Notes under the pieces: model-generated
What the model was told of the DNA's origin: nothing
The model's input: the letters and a program-made list of their open reading frames with translations, nothing else
Database searches by the model: none
Source: Phaeobacter sp. CECT 5382
GTDB taxonomy: Bacteria > Pseudomonadota > Alphaproteobacteria > Rhodobacterales > Rhodobacteraceae
Assembly (NCBI RefSeq): GCF_001457775.1
Contig: NZ_CYSG01000006.1
Span: 158,611-222,610, forward strand
Direction of reading: 5' to 3'
DNA length: 64,000 bases
Translations under genes and position numbers: made by a program
In this document: positions 17,945-28,509 of the stretch, piece by piece
Numbering within the stretch: the stretch's first letter is position 1
Layout of the letters: each line of letters opens with the position of its first letter

Positions 17945-20041
17945 ATGACGGATGCCATCGCATATGAGCGTATTGGGGATATTGCGGTTCTGAAGGCGCA
18001 GAACCCGCCTGTGAATGCCCTTGGTATTGATATTCGCACCGGTCTTTTGGCCGGGATTGAGCGGGCTGAGAGCGAAGGCGCCAAGGCTGTGCTGATCTAT
18101 GGCGATGGTCGCACCTATTTTGCAGGCGCTGACATTCGTGAATTTGGTCAGGCGCCAAAGGATCCCTATCTGCCCGATCTGTGCAACCGCATCGAGGCCT
18201 CACCGCTGATCGTGGTTTCGGCCCTACATGGCACGGCCCTTGGTGGCGGGCTTGAGGTGGCGCTGTCGTCGCATTATCGTGTTGCAGTGCCAAGCGCCAA
18301 GATGGGCCTGCCCGAAGTGCATCTGGGCATTTTGCCCGGCGCTGGGGGGACACAACGTCTGCCGCGTGTTGCCGGCACAGAGGCCGCGCTGGAGATGATC
18401 ACCTCTGGTCGTCAGGTCGGTGCCAAAGAGGCGCTGGCGGCGGGGATCATTGACAAAATCGCCGAAGGAGAGCCACGCGAGATAGGTCTGGCCTACACGC
18501 AGGAGCTGTTGGATCAGGGCGCCCCACGCCGTGCCGTGGGCGAGATGCCCGCACCGCAAGCTGTTGATTTTGATGCGATCTATGAGGCGACCTTGAAAAA
18601 GGGTCGCGGCCAGTTGTCGCCTGCAACCTGTGTGCGTGCGGTTCAGGCCGCAGCGGAATCGCCCAGCCTTGAGGCCGGTCTGAAACGCGAGCGTGAATTG
18701 TTCATGGAGCTGATGAACTCAGACCAGCGTCTGGGTCTGATACACGCGTTTTTCTCTGAGCGTGCTGTCAGCAAACTGCCAGAGCTGAAAGGTGTTGCCC
18801 CCCGTGATCTGAATGCGATCGGCGTTATTGGTGGTGGTACCATGGGTGCGGGCATTGCAACTGCGGCGCTGCTGGCAGGCCTGTCTGTTGTTATGCTGGA
18901 AATGACTCCCGAGGCGGCAGAGGCTGCCAAAGGCCGCATCGCTGGCAATCTGAAAGGCGCGTTGAAACGCGGCAAGATTTCCGAAGACCAATTTACGCAG
19001 ATGACCGAAGACGCTCTAACACTGGCGACGGATTATGCAGCCCTCAGCGATGTGGATCTGGTGATCGAAGCCGTGTTTGAGGAGATGAGCGTCAAGAAAG
19101 AAGTCTTTGGCAAGCTGGATGCGGTTTGCAAGAAAGGCGCCATTCTGGCCTCCAATACGTCATATCTGGACGTCAATGAGATCGCTGCCTGCACCTCACG
19201 CCCCGAGGATGTGATCGGGCTGCACTTCTTCTCACCGGCGCATGTGATGAAACTGCTGGAGGTGGTGGTCGCCGACAAGACCGCGCCGGATGTGGTTGCG
19301 ACAGGGTTTGAGCTGGGCAAGCGGCTGAAAAAGATCTCGGTTCGGGCGGGTGTCTGTGATGGGTTCATCGGCAACCGAATCCTGTCGACCTATCGCAAGG
19401 CGGCGGACCATATGATCCTTGACGGGGCCTCGCCCTATCAGATCGACAAGGCCCTGACGGGGTTTGGCTTTGCCATGGGGCCCTTTGCGGTTGCCGATCT
19501 GGCGGGTCTCGACATTGGTTGGGCCATGCGCAAACGCAAGCGGGCCGAGGGCATGGATCCGCGCGAACGTGACAGCGCCTATGTCGACAAAATGTGCGAA
19601 GCGGGCAATTTTGGTCAGAAGACCGGCAAGGGCTACTATGTCTATGAGGCCGACAAACGCGGTGGCACTCCGAATCCTGAGGTCAGCGATCTGATTGCGG
19701 CGGAACGCGCCGAACAGGGCATTTCCCCGCGCGTTTTCTCGGATGAGGAAATCATCAGCCGCTACATGGCTGCGATGGTGAACGAAGCGGCCAAGGTTGT
19801 CGGCGAAGGCATCGCGCGCCGCCCGCTGGATGTCGATATGACGCTGCTCTTTGGCTATGGTTTCCCGCGTTATCGGGGTGGGCCGCTGAAATGGGCCGAT
19901 ATCGAAGGTTTGGACAAGATCCTCGCCAATATCAAATCCTATGCCAAGGAAGATGACTTTTTCTGGCAGCCCGCGCCGCTGCTGGAGCAACTGGTGGCCG
20001 AAGGCCGCACATTTGATGATTTGAACAAGGAAAACAGCTGA
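17945..20041 (+). CDS. Bifunctional enoyl-CoA hydratase / 3-hydroxyacyl-CoA dehydrogenase
   Basis: The 698-residue fusion has an N-terminal crotonase domain (about 1-190). [11 protein letters not shown] forms the oxyanion hole, and [20 protein letters not shown] holds a catalytic Glu. A linker leads to the NAD-binding Rossmann fold ([19 protein letters not shown], about 295), and then [15 protein letters not shown] carries the dehydrogenase His. Two C-terminal dehydrogenase domains complete it ([11 protein letters not shown] and later [16 protein letters not shown]). It performs the hydration and NAD-dependent oxidation steps of beta-oxidation. Its stop overlaps the thiolase start (TGATG), giving the usual coupled pair. 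Size is close to peroxisomal-type multifunctional enzymes. Confidence 0.95.
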   Translation: MTDAIAYERIGDIAVLKAQNPPVNALGIDIRTGLLAGIERAESEGAKAVLIYGDGRTYFAGADIREFGQAPKDPYLPDLCNRIEASPLIVVSALHGTALGGGLEVALSSHYRVAVPSAKMGLPEVHLGILPGAGGTQRLPRVAGTEAALEMITSGRQVGAKEALAAGIIDKIAEGEPREIGLAYTQELLDQGAPRRAVGEMPAPQAVDFDAIYEATLKKGRGQLSPATCVRAVQAAAESPSLEAGLKRERELFMELMNSDQRLGLIHAFFSERAVSKLPELKGVAPRDLNAIGVIGGGTMGAGIATAALLAGLSVVMLEMTPEAAEAAKGRIAGNLKGALKRGKISEDQFTQMTEDALTLATDYAALSDVDLVIEAVFEEMSVKKEVFGKLDAVCKKGAILASNTSYLDVNEIAACTSRPEDVIGLHFFSPAHVMKLLEVVVADKTAPDVVATGFELGKRLKKISVRAGVCDGFIGNRILSTYRKAADHMILDGASPYQIDKALTGFGFAMGPFAVADLAGLDIGWAMRKRKRAEGMDPRERDSAYVDKMCEAGNFGQKTGKGYYVYEADKRGGTPNPEVSDLIAAERAEQGISPRVFSDEEIISRYMAAMVNEAAKVVGEGIARRPLDVDMTLLFGYGFPRYRGGPLKWADIEGLDKILANIKSYAKEDDFFWQPAPLLEQLVAEGRTFDDLNKENS

Positions 20042-21216
20042 TGAAACAGGCCGTTATTGTCTCTGCCGCCCGCACTGGGCTGGCCAAATCCTTTCGGGGT
20101 TCTTTCAACATGACCCATGGTGCGTCGATGGGCGGTCATGCGGTTGAAGCTGCGGTGGCCCGCGCGGGGCTTTCTGGTGGTGAAATCGAAGATTGCATCA
20201 TCGGTTGCGGCCTGCCCGAGGGCGAGACCGGCGGCAATATCGGCCGCCAGATCGCCATTCGCGCCGGGCTGCCGGTGACCGCCTCGGGCATGACCGTGAA
20301 CCGGTTCTGCTCGTCGGGTCTCCAAAGCATTGCACTGGCAGCGCAGGCGATTACCGAAGGCGGTTCCGGCCCCATGGTGGCCGGTGGTGTCGAAAGTATT
20401 TCGATGGTGCAGTCCAAGATGCGCCCGGCGGCTGATCCCTGGATCCTGGCGCATAAGCCTGCGATTTATATGTCGATGATCGAAACCGCTGACATTGTCG
20501 CAGACCGGTATGGCATCAGTCGCGAAGATCAGGACGCCTATGGCCTGCGCAGCCAACAGCGCATTGCGGCGGCACAGGCAAACGGCGTGTTTGATGATGA
20601 AATCGTGCCAATGAATACGACCATGGCCGTGAAGGACCGCGAAACCGGCGAGATCAGCCAGGTTGAGGCCGTCGTGGACCGTGACGAATGCAATCGCCCG
20701 ACAACAACACTCGAAGGCCTGGCAGGTCTGGATCCGGTGCGCGGCGAGGGCAAATTCATCACTGCCGGCAACGCCAGCCAGCTGTCTGATGGCGCCGCAG
20801 CCGTGGTGTTGATGGACAGCAAAGAGGCCGAGCAGCGTGGCATTGAGGCCATGGGCGCTTTCAAAGGCTTCTGTGTTGCAGGCTGCGAGCCTGATGAAAT
20901 GGGCATTGGCCCGGTCTTTGCTGTGCCGCGCCTGTTGGAACGCCATGGTCTGACCGTTGACGACATCGATATTTGGGAGCTGAACGAGGCTTTTGCGAGC
21001 CAGGCGCTGTACAGCCGGGATCGCCTAGGTATTGACGACGAGAAATGCAACGTCAATGGCGGCTCGATCGCCATCGGTCACCCCTTTGGCATGACTGGCG
21101 CCCGTATGACCGGCCATATCCTGCGCGAAGGAAAGCGTCGTGGCGCCAAGCTGGGCGTTGTGACCATGTGCATCGGTGGTGGTATGGGCGCGGCAGGCCT
21201 GTTCGAGATCTACTGA
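20041..21216 (+). CDS. Acetyl-CoA C-acyltransferase (thiolase)
   Basis: This 391-residue thiolase has all three catalytic motifs. [11 protein letters not shown] holds the nucleophilic Cys90, [16 protein letters not shown] the His, and [14 protein letters not shown] the second Cys near the C-terminus. It releases acetyl-CoA from 3-oxoacyl-CoA made by the fusion enzyme whose stop it overlaps. Sequence alone does not separate degradative thiolase I from biosynthetic acetoacetyl-CoA thiolase, but the operon points to degradation. Confidence 0.95.
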   Translation: MKQAVIVSAARTGLAKSFRGSFNMTHGASMGGHAVEAAVARAGLSGGEIEDCIIGCGLPEGETGGNIGRQIAIRAGLPVTASGMTVNRFCSSGLQSIALAAQAITEGGSGPMVAGGVESISMVQSKMRPAADPWILAHKPAIYMSMIETADIVADRYGISREDQDAYGLRSQQRIAAAQANGVFDDEIVPMNTTMAVKDRETGEISQVEAVVDRDECNRPTTTLEGLAGLDPVRGEGKFITAGNASQLSDGAAAVVLMDSKEAEQRGIEAMGAFKGFCVAGCEPDEMGIGPVFAVPRLLERHGLTVDDIDIWELNEAFASQALYSRDRLGIDDEKCNVNGGSIAIGHPFGMTGARMTGHILREGKRRGAKLGVVTMCIGGGMGAAGLFEIY

Positions 21217-21273
21217 TCGTCAGGACACGAAGAGGGAGCGCGCCACTGACCCATCGAGGGCCAGCGGCGCGCG

Positions 21274-21291
21274 CCCGGCCTTTGGGCCGGG
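21274..21291 (+). other. GC-rich intercistronic hairpin after the thiolase gene
   Basis: CCCGGCC, loop TTTG, then GGCCGGG, lying 57 bases after the thiolase stop and 28 bases before the acyl-CoA dehydrogenase start. There is no T tract, so it may act in mRNA stability or as a processing boundary within the operon. The surrounding sequence (GGCGCGCGCCC) is strongly GC-biased. Confidence 0.5.
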
Positions 21292-21319
21292 GGCGGCTTA
21301 CGGGGAGGTAAAGCACCAA

Positions 21320-22519
21320 ATGGATCTGAATTACTCGGTTGAAGAGCAGGCATTTCGCGCAGAAGTGCAACAATTTCTAGCAGAGAAACTGCCTGCGGAG
21401 ATGTCGGAGGCTATCCGCGTTGGGCGTGAGCTTGGCAAGGACGGCCACGACCAGTGGCATGCAATTCTGAACGCACAGGGCTGGCTGGCCCCGAATTGGC
21501 CAAAGGAGTTTGGCGGCTGCGAATGGAATGCCGTGCAGCGCCACATCTTTGAAGAAGAGTGCTGCCGCGCGCACGCGCCACGCATTGTGCCCTTTGGCCT
21601 GTCGATGCTGGCACCTGTGCTGCAAAAATTCGGATCCAAAGAACAGCAAGATCACTATTTGCCCCGCATTCTGTCCGGGCAAGACTGGTGGTGTCAGGGA
21701 TATTCTGAGCCCGGTGCTGGATCTGACCTGGCCAGTCTCAAGACCCGCGCTGTGCGCGAGGCGGATCACTATGTGGTCAATGGCCAAAAGACCTGGACCA
21801 CGCTGGGGCAATACGCCAACTGGATCTTCTGTCTGGTACGCACTGATCCTGAGGCCAAGCAACAGTCGGGCATTTCCTTCCTGTTGATCGATATGGCCAC
21901 GCCGGGGATTGAGGTGCGGCCTATTACCTTGCTGGATGGCACCCACGAGGTGAATGAGGTCTGGTTCACCGATGTCAAGGTTCCGGTGGAAAACCTGGTT
22001 GGTGAAGAAAACATGGGCTGGACCTATGCGAAATACCTGCTGACCCATGAACGCACAAATATCGCGGGTGTCGGCTTTAGCCGGGCCGGTTTGGACGCGG
22101 TCAAGCGCATGGCACGCAGCCAGATGCACCGGGGGCGTCCCCTGATTGACAACCCGCATTTTGCGGCCCGTATGGCGCGGGCTGAAATTGACCTGATGGC
22201 GATGTCCACAACCAATCTAAGGATTATCTCGCGCGCTGCAGCTGGGCAGGCACCGGGGGTCGAAAGTTCGATGCTCAAGGTTAAGGGGACTGAGATTCGC
22301 CAAGAAATCAATGATCTCGCCCGGCGCGCTGCGGGGGCTTATGCCATGCCCTTTGCCTCTGAGGCGCTGGAAGGTGGCAATGAGCCAGAGATCGGCCCAG
22401 AGGGCAGCGCGGCGGTGGCAGCGCAGTATTTCAACAATCGCAAACTATCGATCTTTGGCGGCTCTAACGAGATCCAGAAAAACATCATTGCCAAGGTCAA
22501 ACTGGGAGGTGGGGCATGA
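21320..22519 (+). CDS. Acyl-CoA dehydrogenase, larger partner of a tandem pair
   Basis: The 399-residue flavoprotein has the acyl-CoA dehydrogenase fold with GYSEPGAGSDLASLKT and QKTWTTLGQYANWIFCLVRTD. The start is the ATG at 21320, after GGGGAGG; in-frame starts upstream extend into the intergenic hairpin. LLTHERTNIAG supplies a Glu at the position used as catalytic base in isovaleryl- and long-chain-type enzymes. The MCAD-type base position near the C-terminus is not Glu (SIFGGSNEIQKNI). Its stop overlaps the next dehydrogenase by ATGA. The pair is likely to assemble as a mixed complex; see findings. Confidence 0.93.
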   Translation: MDLNYSVEEQAFRAEVQQFLAEKLPAEMSEAIRVGRELGKDGHDQWHAILNAQGWLAPNWPKEFGGCEWNAVQRHIFEEECCRAHAPRIVPFGLSMLAPVLQKFGSKEQQDHYLPRILSGQDWWCQGYSEPGAGSDLASLKTRAVREADHYVVNGQKTWTTLGQYANWIFCLVRTDPEAKQQSGISFLLIDMATPGIEVRPITLLDGTHEVNEVWFTDVKVPVENLVGEENMGWTYAKYLLTHERTNIAGVGFSRAGLDAVKRMARSQMHRGRPLIDNPHFAARMARAEIDLMAMSTTNLRIISRAAAGQAPGVESSMLKVKGTEIRQEINDLARRAAGAYAMPFASEALEGGNEPEIGPEGSAAVAAQYFNNRKLSIFGGSNEIQKNIIAKVKLGGGA

Positions 22520-23658
22520 ACTTTGATCTGACGGACGAACGCCAGATGCTGCAGGACAGCCTGCGCCGTTTTTTGCGCGACAACCAAGAGGCACTGCGCG
22601 CCAGTACCCGCCTAGGCGAGGCTGCGACTGAAACGGGTTTCAGTACCGAGATCTGGGGCAAGCTGGCCGAATTGGGTGTCATCGGCGCGCTGTTCAGTGA
22701 AGAAGATGGCGGCTTTGGCGGCGCAGGCTTCGACCTGACGACGGTCTTCGAAGAACTGGGCCGCGTAGGTGCGGTGGAGCCTTTTGTTGACACGGCCATT
22801 CTGGGCGGCGGCCTGATCGCGGCCCTTGGCAACAGTGACCAAAGAGAGCTGGTCGAACAGGTCATCGCAGGCTCGCTCCAACTGGCCCTGGCCCATGGTG
22901 AGCAAAACAGCCGCTATGATCTGGCGCAGGTGGAAACTACGGCCACAGCCGAGGGCGACGAGATCGTCTTGAACGGGCGCAAGGCAGTGGTGGTGAATGC
23001 TGAAGCGGCGGATCATTTTCTGGTTTCCGCACGTGAAGCCGGGGCCACGGGCGACGAAGAGGGTATCTCTTTGTTTCTGGTACCCCGCGATGCAGCTGGG
23101 CTGTCGCTGCGCGGCTATCCGCTATTGGCTGGCGGACGTGCGGCTGAGGTCGATCTTGACGGTTTGCGTCTGCCGAGCTCTGCCCGGCTGGGGGCTGCCG
23201 GTGCGGCCTATCCTGCCTTGAAACGGGCGATCACCCGGGCTGAGGTCGCGCTGGCGGCAGAGACATTGGGAGCAATGGAAGCGGCGACAGATCTGACCCG
23301 CGAATACCTGTTGACCCGGCAACAGTTTGGTCGCCCCATCGGCAGCTTTCAGGCATTGCAGCACCGAATGGCCACTTTGCTGATCGAGCTGGAGCAGGCC
23401 CGGTCCGCTGTGATCAATGCAGCTGGGCACTTGGACGCAGACCCGGCGCAGCAGGCTTTGCAGATTGCCGCAGCGCGTAACTTGATTGGCCGAGCCGGGC
23501 GTCTGGTCGCCGAGGAATGTATCCAGCTGCACGGCGGCATTGCCATGACCGAAGAATATGCTTTGGCGCATATCGCCAAGCGCATCGTGATGGCCGATCA
23601 CCGGTTCGGTGACACCGATACCCAGCTGGAGCGGTTCCTTGACTACAGCGCCGCATAG
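22516..23658 (+). CDS. Acyl-CoA dehydrogenase, second partner lacking a clear catalytic Glu
   Basis: This 380-residue acyl-CoA dehydrogenase-like protein has the N-terminal helical domain, a middle beta domain (about 120-220) and LLTRQQFGRPIGSFQALQHR, the usual C-terminal helix. Aligning by eye, the isovaleryl-type base position is an Ala in ITRAEVALAAETLG, and the MCAD-type position reads FGDTDTQLER, with no clear Glu. That is the pattern of the non-catalytic subunit in alpha2-beta2 dehydrogenases known from actinobacterial steroid side-chain degradation. Its frame overlaps the thioesterase start. Confidence 0.9.
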   Translation: MNFDLTDERQMLQDSLRRFLRDNQEALRASTRLGEAATETGFSTEIWGKLAELGVIGALFSEEDGGFGGAGFDLTTVFEELGRVGAVEPFVDTAILGGGLIAALGNSDQRELVEQVIAGSLQLALAHGEQNSRYDLAQVETTATAEGDEIVLNGRKAVVVNAEAADHFLVSAREAGATGDEEGISLFLVPRDAAGLSLRGYPLLAGGRAAEVDLDGLRLPSSARLGAAGAAYPALKRAITRAEVALAAETLGAMEAATDLTREYLLTRQQFGRPIGSFQALQHRMATLLIELEQARSAVINAAGHLDADPAQQALQIAAARNLIGRAGRLVAEECIQLHGGIAMTEEYALAHIAKRIVMADHRFGDTDTQLERFLDYSAA

Positions 23659-24076
23659 CCCCCTGCAGTCTGACGGCAAAGACAGCTTCAAGATCGAAGA
23701 CCCTGGTTGCCAGCAGCTGGTCGGTTATGAAACCATAATCGACCGGCGCGACGGCAGTTGTACTGTCATGCTTGATCTGGAGCCGCGTCATCTCAACAGG
23801 GTCGGTATTTTGCATGGAGGCATGGCTGCGACCCTTTTGGACGTGGTTTGTGGCAATACAGCCTCGCAGCATTTCGACCCTGAAAACCACCCTACACTGG
23901 TCACGGTTTCACTGACGCTGTCCTATGTGGCGGCGGCCCGAAGTGGACGGGTGACCGCGCGGGCAAAGGTGACAGGGGGAGGGGCCTCAATCGTGCATGT
24001 CTTTGGTGAACTGCGCGATGCGGACAACCAGTTGCTGACGACGGCAACAGGTGTTTTCAAAAGGATACGCACATGA
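23639..24076 (+). CDS. PaaI-family (hotdog) thioesterase
   Basis: The protein has 145 residues from the TTG at 23639, which has GGAG eight bases upstream. A GTG at 23609 would add ten residues. Either way it overlaps the preceding dehydrogenase, by about 20 or 50 bases. The hotdog fold shows RVGILHGGMAATLLDVVCG, the PaaI motif in which HGG and the following acidic residue act in hydrolysis. It presumably frees CoA from dead-end or product acyl-CoAs in this pathway. No ATG start exists near the beginning of the domain. Confidence 0.85.
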   Translation: MTTAPHSPLQSDGKDSFKIEDPGCQQLVGYETIIDRRDGSCTVMLDLEPRHLNRVGILHGGMAATLLDVVCGNTASQHFDPENHPTLVTVSLTLSYVAAARSGRVTARAKVTGGGASIVHVFGELRDADNQLLTTATGVFKRIRT

Positions 24077-24867
24077 CCGCGCTTGCCCGGCTGGAGGATC
24101 ACGGCGACCACGCGGTGGTGATCAATATGAACAGCACCCGCCGTGGGGCTCTGTCTCCGGATCTGTACCAGGCCATCGCGAGGGCCGTGAATCTGGCAGA
24201 GGAATCGCGCATTCGTGCCATTTTGCTGACCTCGGAGGGCGGCTTTTTCTGCGCAGGCGGCGATCTCAACGTGCTGATCGATCGACGTGAGCTGAGCGAA
24301 GAACAACGGCGCGGCAAAGTGGATGAACTGCACAGCCTGGTCCGGGGGTTGCGCGCTGCCCCTGTGCCGGTTGTTGCGGCCGTCGAAGGTGGTGCAGCCG
24401 GGGCCGGTGTGTCTTTGGCTTTGGCGGCGGATCTGATCGTGGCTGAACAGGGGGTGAAATTCACCGCTGCCTATGTGAAGGCGGGGCTGGTGCCCGATGG
24501 TGGCTTGACCTCGGCGCTGGCGCGGATGTTGCCACGTCCTCTGGCGATGGAAATGTGCTTGCTGGCGCGCCCAGTGGCGGCTGAACGCCTGGCAGCCCTG
24601 GGGGCGGTGAATTCAGTGGTTCCCGCCGCTGAGGTGTTGCAGACGGCGCAGGATCTGGTTGCGGCATTAGTTTCAGGTCCGCCGGATGCGCAGCGTGTCA
24701 TCCGCCACCTGGTGGCCACAGCCTATGAAGAACGCGAGACCGCGCAGCTCGACGCCGAACGCGACGCCATGGCGCGCGCCGCCGGAGGGGCTGAGGCGGG
24801 TGAAGGTATCGCCGCGTTTTTAGAAAAGCGGCTGCCAAACTTCGGGAGCGAGAAAGGCGACATTTAA
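24073..24867 (+). CDS. Enoyl-CoA hydratase/isomerase family protein
   Basis: The 264-residue stand-alone crotonase overlaps the thioesterase stop (ATGA). FFCAGGDLNVLI supplies the first oxyanion NH, and EGGAAGAGVSLALAADLIVA the second. KAGLVPDGGLTSALARM has Asp where many hydratases carry the second Glu, a common change in isomerases or specialised hydratases. It may act on a substrate different from that of the fusion enzyme. C-terminal helices and length are normal. Confidence 0.92.
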   Translation: MTALARLEDHGDHAVVINMNSTRRGALSPDLYQAIARAVNLAEESRIRAILLTSEGGFFCAGGDLNVLIDRRELSEEQRRGKVDELHSLVRGLRAAPVPVVAAVEGGAAGAGVSLALAADLIVAEQGVKFTAAYVKAGLVPDGGLTSALARMLPRPLAMEMCLLARPVAAERLAALGAVNSVVPAAEVLQTAQDLVAALVSGPPDAQRVIRHLVATAYEERETAQLDAERDAMARAAGGAEAGEGIAAFLEKRLPNFGSEKGDI

Positions 24868-24950
24868 CAGGCGATATTTAACAGGTGGCGCAGAACAGGC
24901 GGCGTCTAAAAGACGGATAGTGTTCGATTCACAATTTGGGAGGATGGGTG

Positions 24951-26447
24951 ATGAAGCTTTGGCATGATCTTTTGCAGGCGCAGGTAGAAGCACAGCCCGC
25001 AGCCTCGGCATTTTCGGACAGCCTAGGAAACGCCTGGAGCTATCAGGAACTTGCAGAGGCCACCGAGGCCCTGGAGGCAGAGCTGACAGCGGCAGGTGTG
25101 GCAGCAGGTGACCGGGTAGTGGTGTTGGCAGAGAACTGCTGCGCCGTGGTGGCGGGTTTGATGGCCACCTCGCAGGCGGGTGCAGTTGCTGTGCCTGTCA
25201 ATGCGCGCATGAGCGCAAGCGAAGTGGATCGCATTCTGGAACACGCCCGCCCTGCGGCGGTGTTGTTTTCCACCGGGGTTGCAGGTGGCGCGCAGCATCA
25301 CGCTGATCGCCTGTCAGCGTGCGTGATCAGCGGCAGTTTTGGCCAGATGCATCTGGCAACTCCGTTTGCCAGTTCCGGTGACGCCCCAGATGAGGTCGCA
25401 GTGTTGCTTTATACAACGGGTACCACGGGCGCGCCAAAGGGCGTGATGCTGAGCCATGACAACCTGCTGTTTGGTGGCAAAGCCTCGGCTGAACTACGCG
25501 ACATGGCGCCGGGCGATGTGATCTATGGTGTTTTGCCGATGACCCATGTTTTTGGTCTGGCGTCGGTGATGACAGCGGCGCTTTATGCGGGGGCTGAGGT
25601 CTGGCTGGAGGCACGGTTTTCGGCAGAAAAACTCTATCAGGCGCTGCGACGCGGGGTGACCCGGCTGGCGGCTGTGCCGCAGATGCACGCGCTGGTGATG
25701 CAATTTGCCAAGGAGCAGGGGCTGGAACGGCTCGACAGTCCGCATCTGAAATATGTGTCGTCCGGGGCGGCACCGTTGGATCCAGATTGGAAGCGCCGGG
25801 CCGAAGCCTTTTATGGCGTGGCTTTGCAAAATGGCTATGGCATGACAGAAGCCACCGCCGGGATCTGCGCCACCAAGAACAGCACCCTAGGTGATCCGGA
25901 TATTTCAGCAGGGCCCGCGCTTGCGGGCGTGGAAGTGCGCATAGATGAGACCGTGACCGGTGGCGGTGACGGTATTGGCGAGGTGCTGGTGCGCGGCGGC
26001 AATGTCATGCTGGGCTATTATCGCAACCCCGAAGAAACCGCGCGCACGCTAGATGCCCAAGGGTGGCTGCGCAGTGGCGATTTGGGGCGGATGGATGAAC
26101 ACGGCCATTTGCATATCGAAGGCCGCTCCAAGGAGCTGATCATCCATGGCGGTTTCAATGTTTTCCCGCCCGAAGTCGAGGCGGCGCTGAACGCCCATCC
26201 ACAGGTGGTGCAATCCGCTGTTGTCGGCAGACGCAACAAAGGTGACGAAGAGGTTCTGGCCTTTGTTCAGGTCACTCCGGATGACAGCCCCGATGTTGCT
26301 GATCTGATGGGATTTGTGCGCGGGCAACTGGCTGGGTACAAATGCCCGGCTCGCATTGTTCTGACAGAGACGCTGCCTGCGGCCCCAACAGGCAAAATCC
26401 TAAAGCACAAGCTCCTGACGCATTTTGCAGCGGAACTCGGCGCTTAG
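24951..26447 (+). CDS. AMP-dependent acyl-CoA synthetase/ligase
   Basis: This 498-residue class I adenylate-forming enzyme starts at the ATG at 24951 after GGGAGGA. LLYTTGTTGAPKGVMLSHDN is the P-loop, YGMTEAT the A5 motif, RSGDLGRMDEHGHLHIEGR the hinge region, and PTGKILKHKL holds the catalytic lysine near the end. It activates a carboxylic acid to the CoA thioester that feeds the upstream beta-oxidation genes. Length and motifs fit medium/short acyl or aromatic acid ligases. It is the last gene of the operon; no terminator is obvious in the 91 bases before the convergent chemoreceptor. Confidence 0.93.
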   Translation: MKLWHDLLQAQVEAQPAASAFSDSLGNAWSYQELAEATEALEAELTAAGVAAGDRVVVLAENCCAVVAGLMATSQAGAVAVPVNARMSASEVDRILEHARPAAVLFSTGVAGGAQHHADRLSACVISGSFGQMHLATPFASSGDAPDEVAVLLYTTGTTGAPKGVMLSHDNLLFGGKASAELRDMAPGDVIYGVLPMTHVFGLASVMTAALYAGAEVWLEARFSAEKLYQALRRGVTRLAAVPQMHALVMQFAKEQGLERLDSPHLKYVSSGAAPLDPDWKRRAEAFYGVALQNGYGMTEATAGICATKNSTLGDPDISAGPALAGVEVRIDETVTGGGDGIGEVLVRGGNVMLGYYRNPEETARTLDAQGWLRSGDLGRMDEHGHLHIEGRSKELIIHGGFNVFPPEVEAALNAHPQVVQSAVVGRRNKGDEEVLAFVQVTPDDSPDVADLMGFVRGQLAGYKCPARIVLTETLPAAPTGKILKHKLLTHFAAELGA

Positions 26448-26538
26448 GCCTGACGGTCTGTGCATAAAAGAGATCACGCTGACACCAGCACGGCGGTCTA
26501 TGCGCGTGGGGGGCAACTAAGGGGCCAATTGCGAGGAG

Positions 26539-28509
26539 CTAGAAGTCCTGCCATTTGCTGTCAGTGCCAGTCGCCGTGCCGGAGCTGCTAGTCGCCAGCT
26601 CGGTTTCATCGCCCCAGTCCAGGTAATCATGGGCAAGGGATTCTTTGACAGGCGTGGTCTCCACCTGGGGGAAGTCTGGCATTCGCGGCTGCCCCATATC
26701 GCCTTTGAGGCCGCCCTGGAATTTGAACCCCGCGACCACCTCGGTGAGTTTGATGGCATCCGCCTTGAGGAGATGTCCGGCGGCGGTGGATTGTTCCACC
26801 ATGGCCGCATTTTGTTGCGTGACCTGATCCAGCTGGGTGACACCGATGTTGATTTCGGCCAGCCCGGTGGATTGCTCCACGGCACCTTCGGTGATGCCAG
26901 AGACCAGCTCCGAGATCTCGCTCACCCGACCGGCAATTGTGGTCAGGGCTTCGCCTGCTTTGCCGACCAGATCGACGCCGCGTCCGACCTGTTCTGAACT
27001 CGAGGCGATCAATCCTTTGATCTCCATTGCAGAATCTGATGAGCGCTGCGCCAAGGCGCGAACTTCGGCAGCAACAACGGCAAAGCCGCGCCCAGCTTCA
27101 CCGGCGCGGGCGGCCTCAACCCCGGCGTTGAGCGCCAGAAGGTTGGTCTGAAAGGAGATCTCGTCGATCACGGTGACAATCTTGCCGATGTGGGTCGAAG
27201 ATTCTTCGATTTCTGTCATGACAGACACCGCATTGGCAACCACTTGGTTGCTGTTCTCGGCCTCCTGCTTGGCCTCTTCCATGGTGGCCTCAACGCTGCG
27301 GGCGCCGTCGGCGGCGGCCTTGACGCTGGCTGTCAGCTCATCCAGGGCGGCGGCCGTCTGTTCCAGGGTTGCAGCCTGGCTTTCGGTGCGGTGTGACAGA
27401 TCATCCGAGGCATGGCTGATCTCGGCGGCACCATTGCGGATACTGCTGGAGGCTTCGGTCACCTGCGCGACCGTACCGCTGAGCGTGTCGATCGTCAGGT
27501 TGAAGTTCTGCCGCAATTGTTCGTGTGATCCGGAGAAGGGGTCATCTATGCGCTGGGAGAAATCGCCCTTGGACAGGCGGAGCAGGCCGGTGCTCAGGTG
27601 TTGCACAACATCATGTTGTTCCTGTTGCAAAACAGCGCGGCGTTCCTCGCCTTTGCGTGCCTGTTTCAGGTCGCCCTGCATGGCAACGAGGGCCTTGCCA
27701 ATCTTGCCGATCTCATCTTTGCGGCTGGCGGCCTCGACCTTGATGTCGAGTTCCCCATCAGAAACTGCAGCGAGATCTGCACAGATCTGATTGATGGGCC
27801 GTGTGATTGACCGGGCCACCGAGATGGCGACGATCAACAGCAGTGATCCGGCCAAACCAAGCGCGATTAGGATATTGCGCGACAGGGCCTCTGTACTGGC
27901 CAGAACCGCGTCAACATTGCGACGCACCTCTACGATACCGCGCAGATCCCCCAGCACCCAGTCGGTTTTGGGCGAAGCGGCATGGGCGTTGTGACAGGCC
28001 ACACAGACTTCGGAAACCATGGTGTCGCCCACCGCGACACGCAAAAACGTGCTGCTCCCAACTGTTTCAAGTTGCTGATAGCTCGAGCTGGGATCCTGCG
28101 ACAGCGCCTTCCAGGCGTCCTGCATGAAAGGGTCCATCGGGCGTTCGGCGCTGTTTGCAAAGGGAAACGGGCTATACAGCGCCAGATTGGTGTCTTCCTG
28201 TTCCAAAATCGTGCTGATGTCATGAATGAAGGTTGCAGGCAGAGGAACAACACCTGGATCAGCCTGATGATCTACGCCCAGAGACAGGCCTTCGGAGGCT
28301 TTGACATCACGCACCACATAGTCGGTGTAATAGCCGCGGATGGTTTTCATCTGGTTGGCGGTCTGCGTCGCCGCCTCGGCGGCGGCTGTCAGCGCATTGT
28401 CCTTCATGGCCTGCGGAAGAAACAGTCCGGCAACCAGCAGGCAGAGACACAGGCACACTGGAATTGGCATCGCCAATTTGAACAGGAGTGAGTCTTTATT
28501 CACAGTCAT
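26539..28509 (-). CDS. Methyl-accepting chemotaxis protein with c-type heme-binding sensor (DUF3365/Tll0287-like)
   Basis: The 656-residue receptor starts at the ATG at 28509; a TTG 13 codons upstream is less likely. The first membrane segment is at about 12-33. The periplasmic sensor is about 34-205 residues and contains CVACH at 169-173, a c-type heme attachment motif in a DUF3365-like context ([14 protein letters not shown]). A second membrane segment (about 218-240) leads to a HAMP domain. The cytoplasmic methyl-accepting module has the hairpin tip [17 protein letters not shown] and [13 protein letters not shown]. The heme could sense redox state, oxygen or nitric oxide. No che genes are nearby. 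Confidence 0.92.
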   Translation of the reverse strand: MTVNKDSLLFKLAMPIPVCLCLCLLVAGLFLPQAMKDNALTAAAEAATQTANQMKTIRGYYTDYVVRDVKASEGLSLGVDHQADPGVVPLPATFIHDISTILEQEDTNLALYSPFPFANSAERPMDPFMQDAWKALSQDPSSSYQQLETVGSSTFLRVAVGDTMVSEVCVACHNAHAASPKTDWVLGDLRGIVEVRRNVDAVLASTEALSRNILIALGLAGSLLLIVAISVARSITRPINQICADLAAVSDGELDIKVEAASRKDEIGKIGKALVAMQGDLKQARKGEERRAVLQQEQHDVVQHLSTGLLRLSKGDFSQRIDDPFSGSHEQLRQNFNLTIDTLSGTVAQVTEASSSIRNGAAEISHASDDLSHRTESQAATLEQTAAALDELTASVKAAADGARSVEATMEEAKQEAENSNQVVANAVSVMTEIEESSTHIGKIVTVIDEISFQTNLLALNAGVEAARAGEAGRGFAVVAAEVRALAQRSSDSAMEIKGLIASSSEQVGRGVDLVGKAGEALTTIAGRVSEISELVSGITEGAVEQSTGLAEINIGVTQLDQVTQQNAAMVEQSTAAGHLLKADAIKLTEVVAGFKFQGGLKGDMGQPRMPDFPQVETTPVKESLAHDYLDWGDETELATSSSGTATGTDSKWQDF

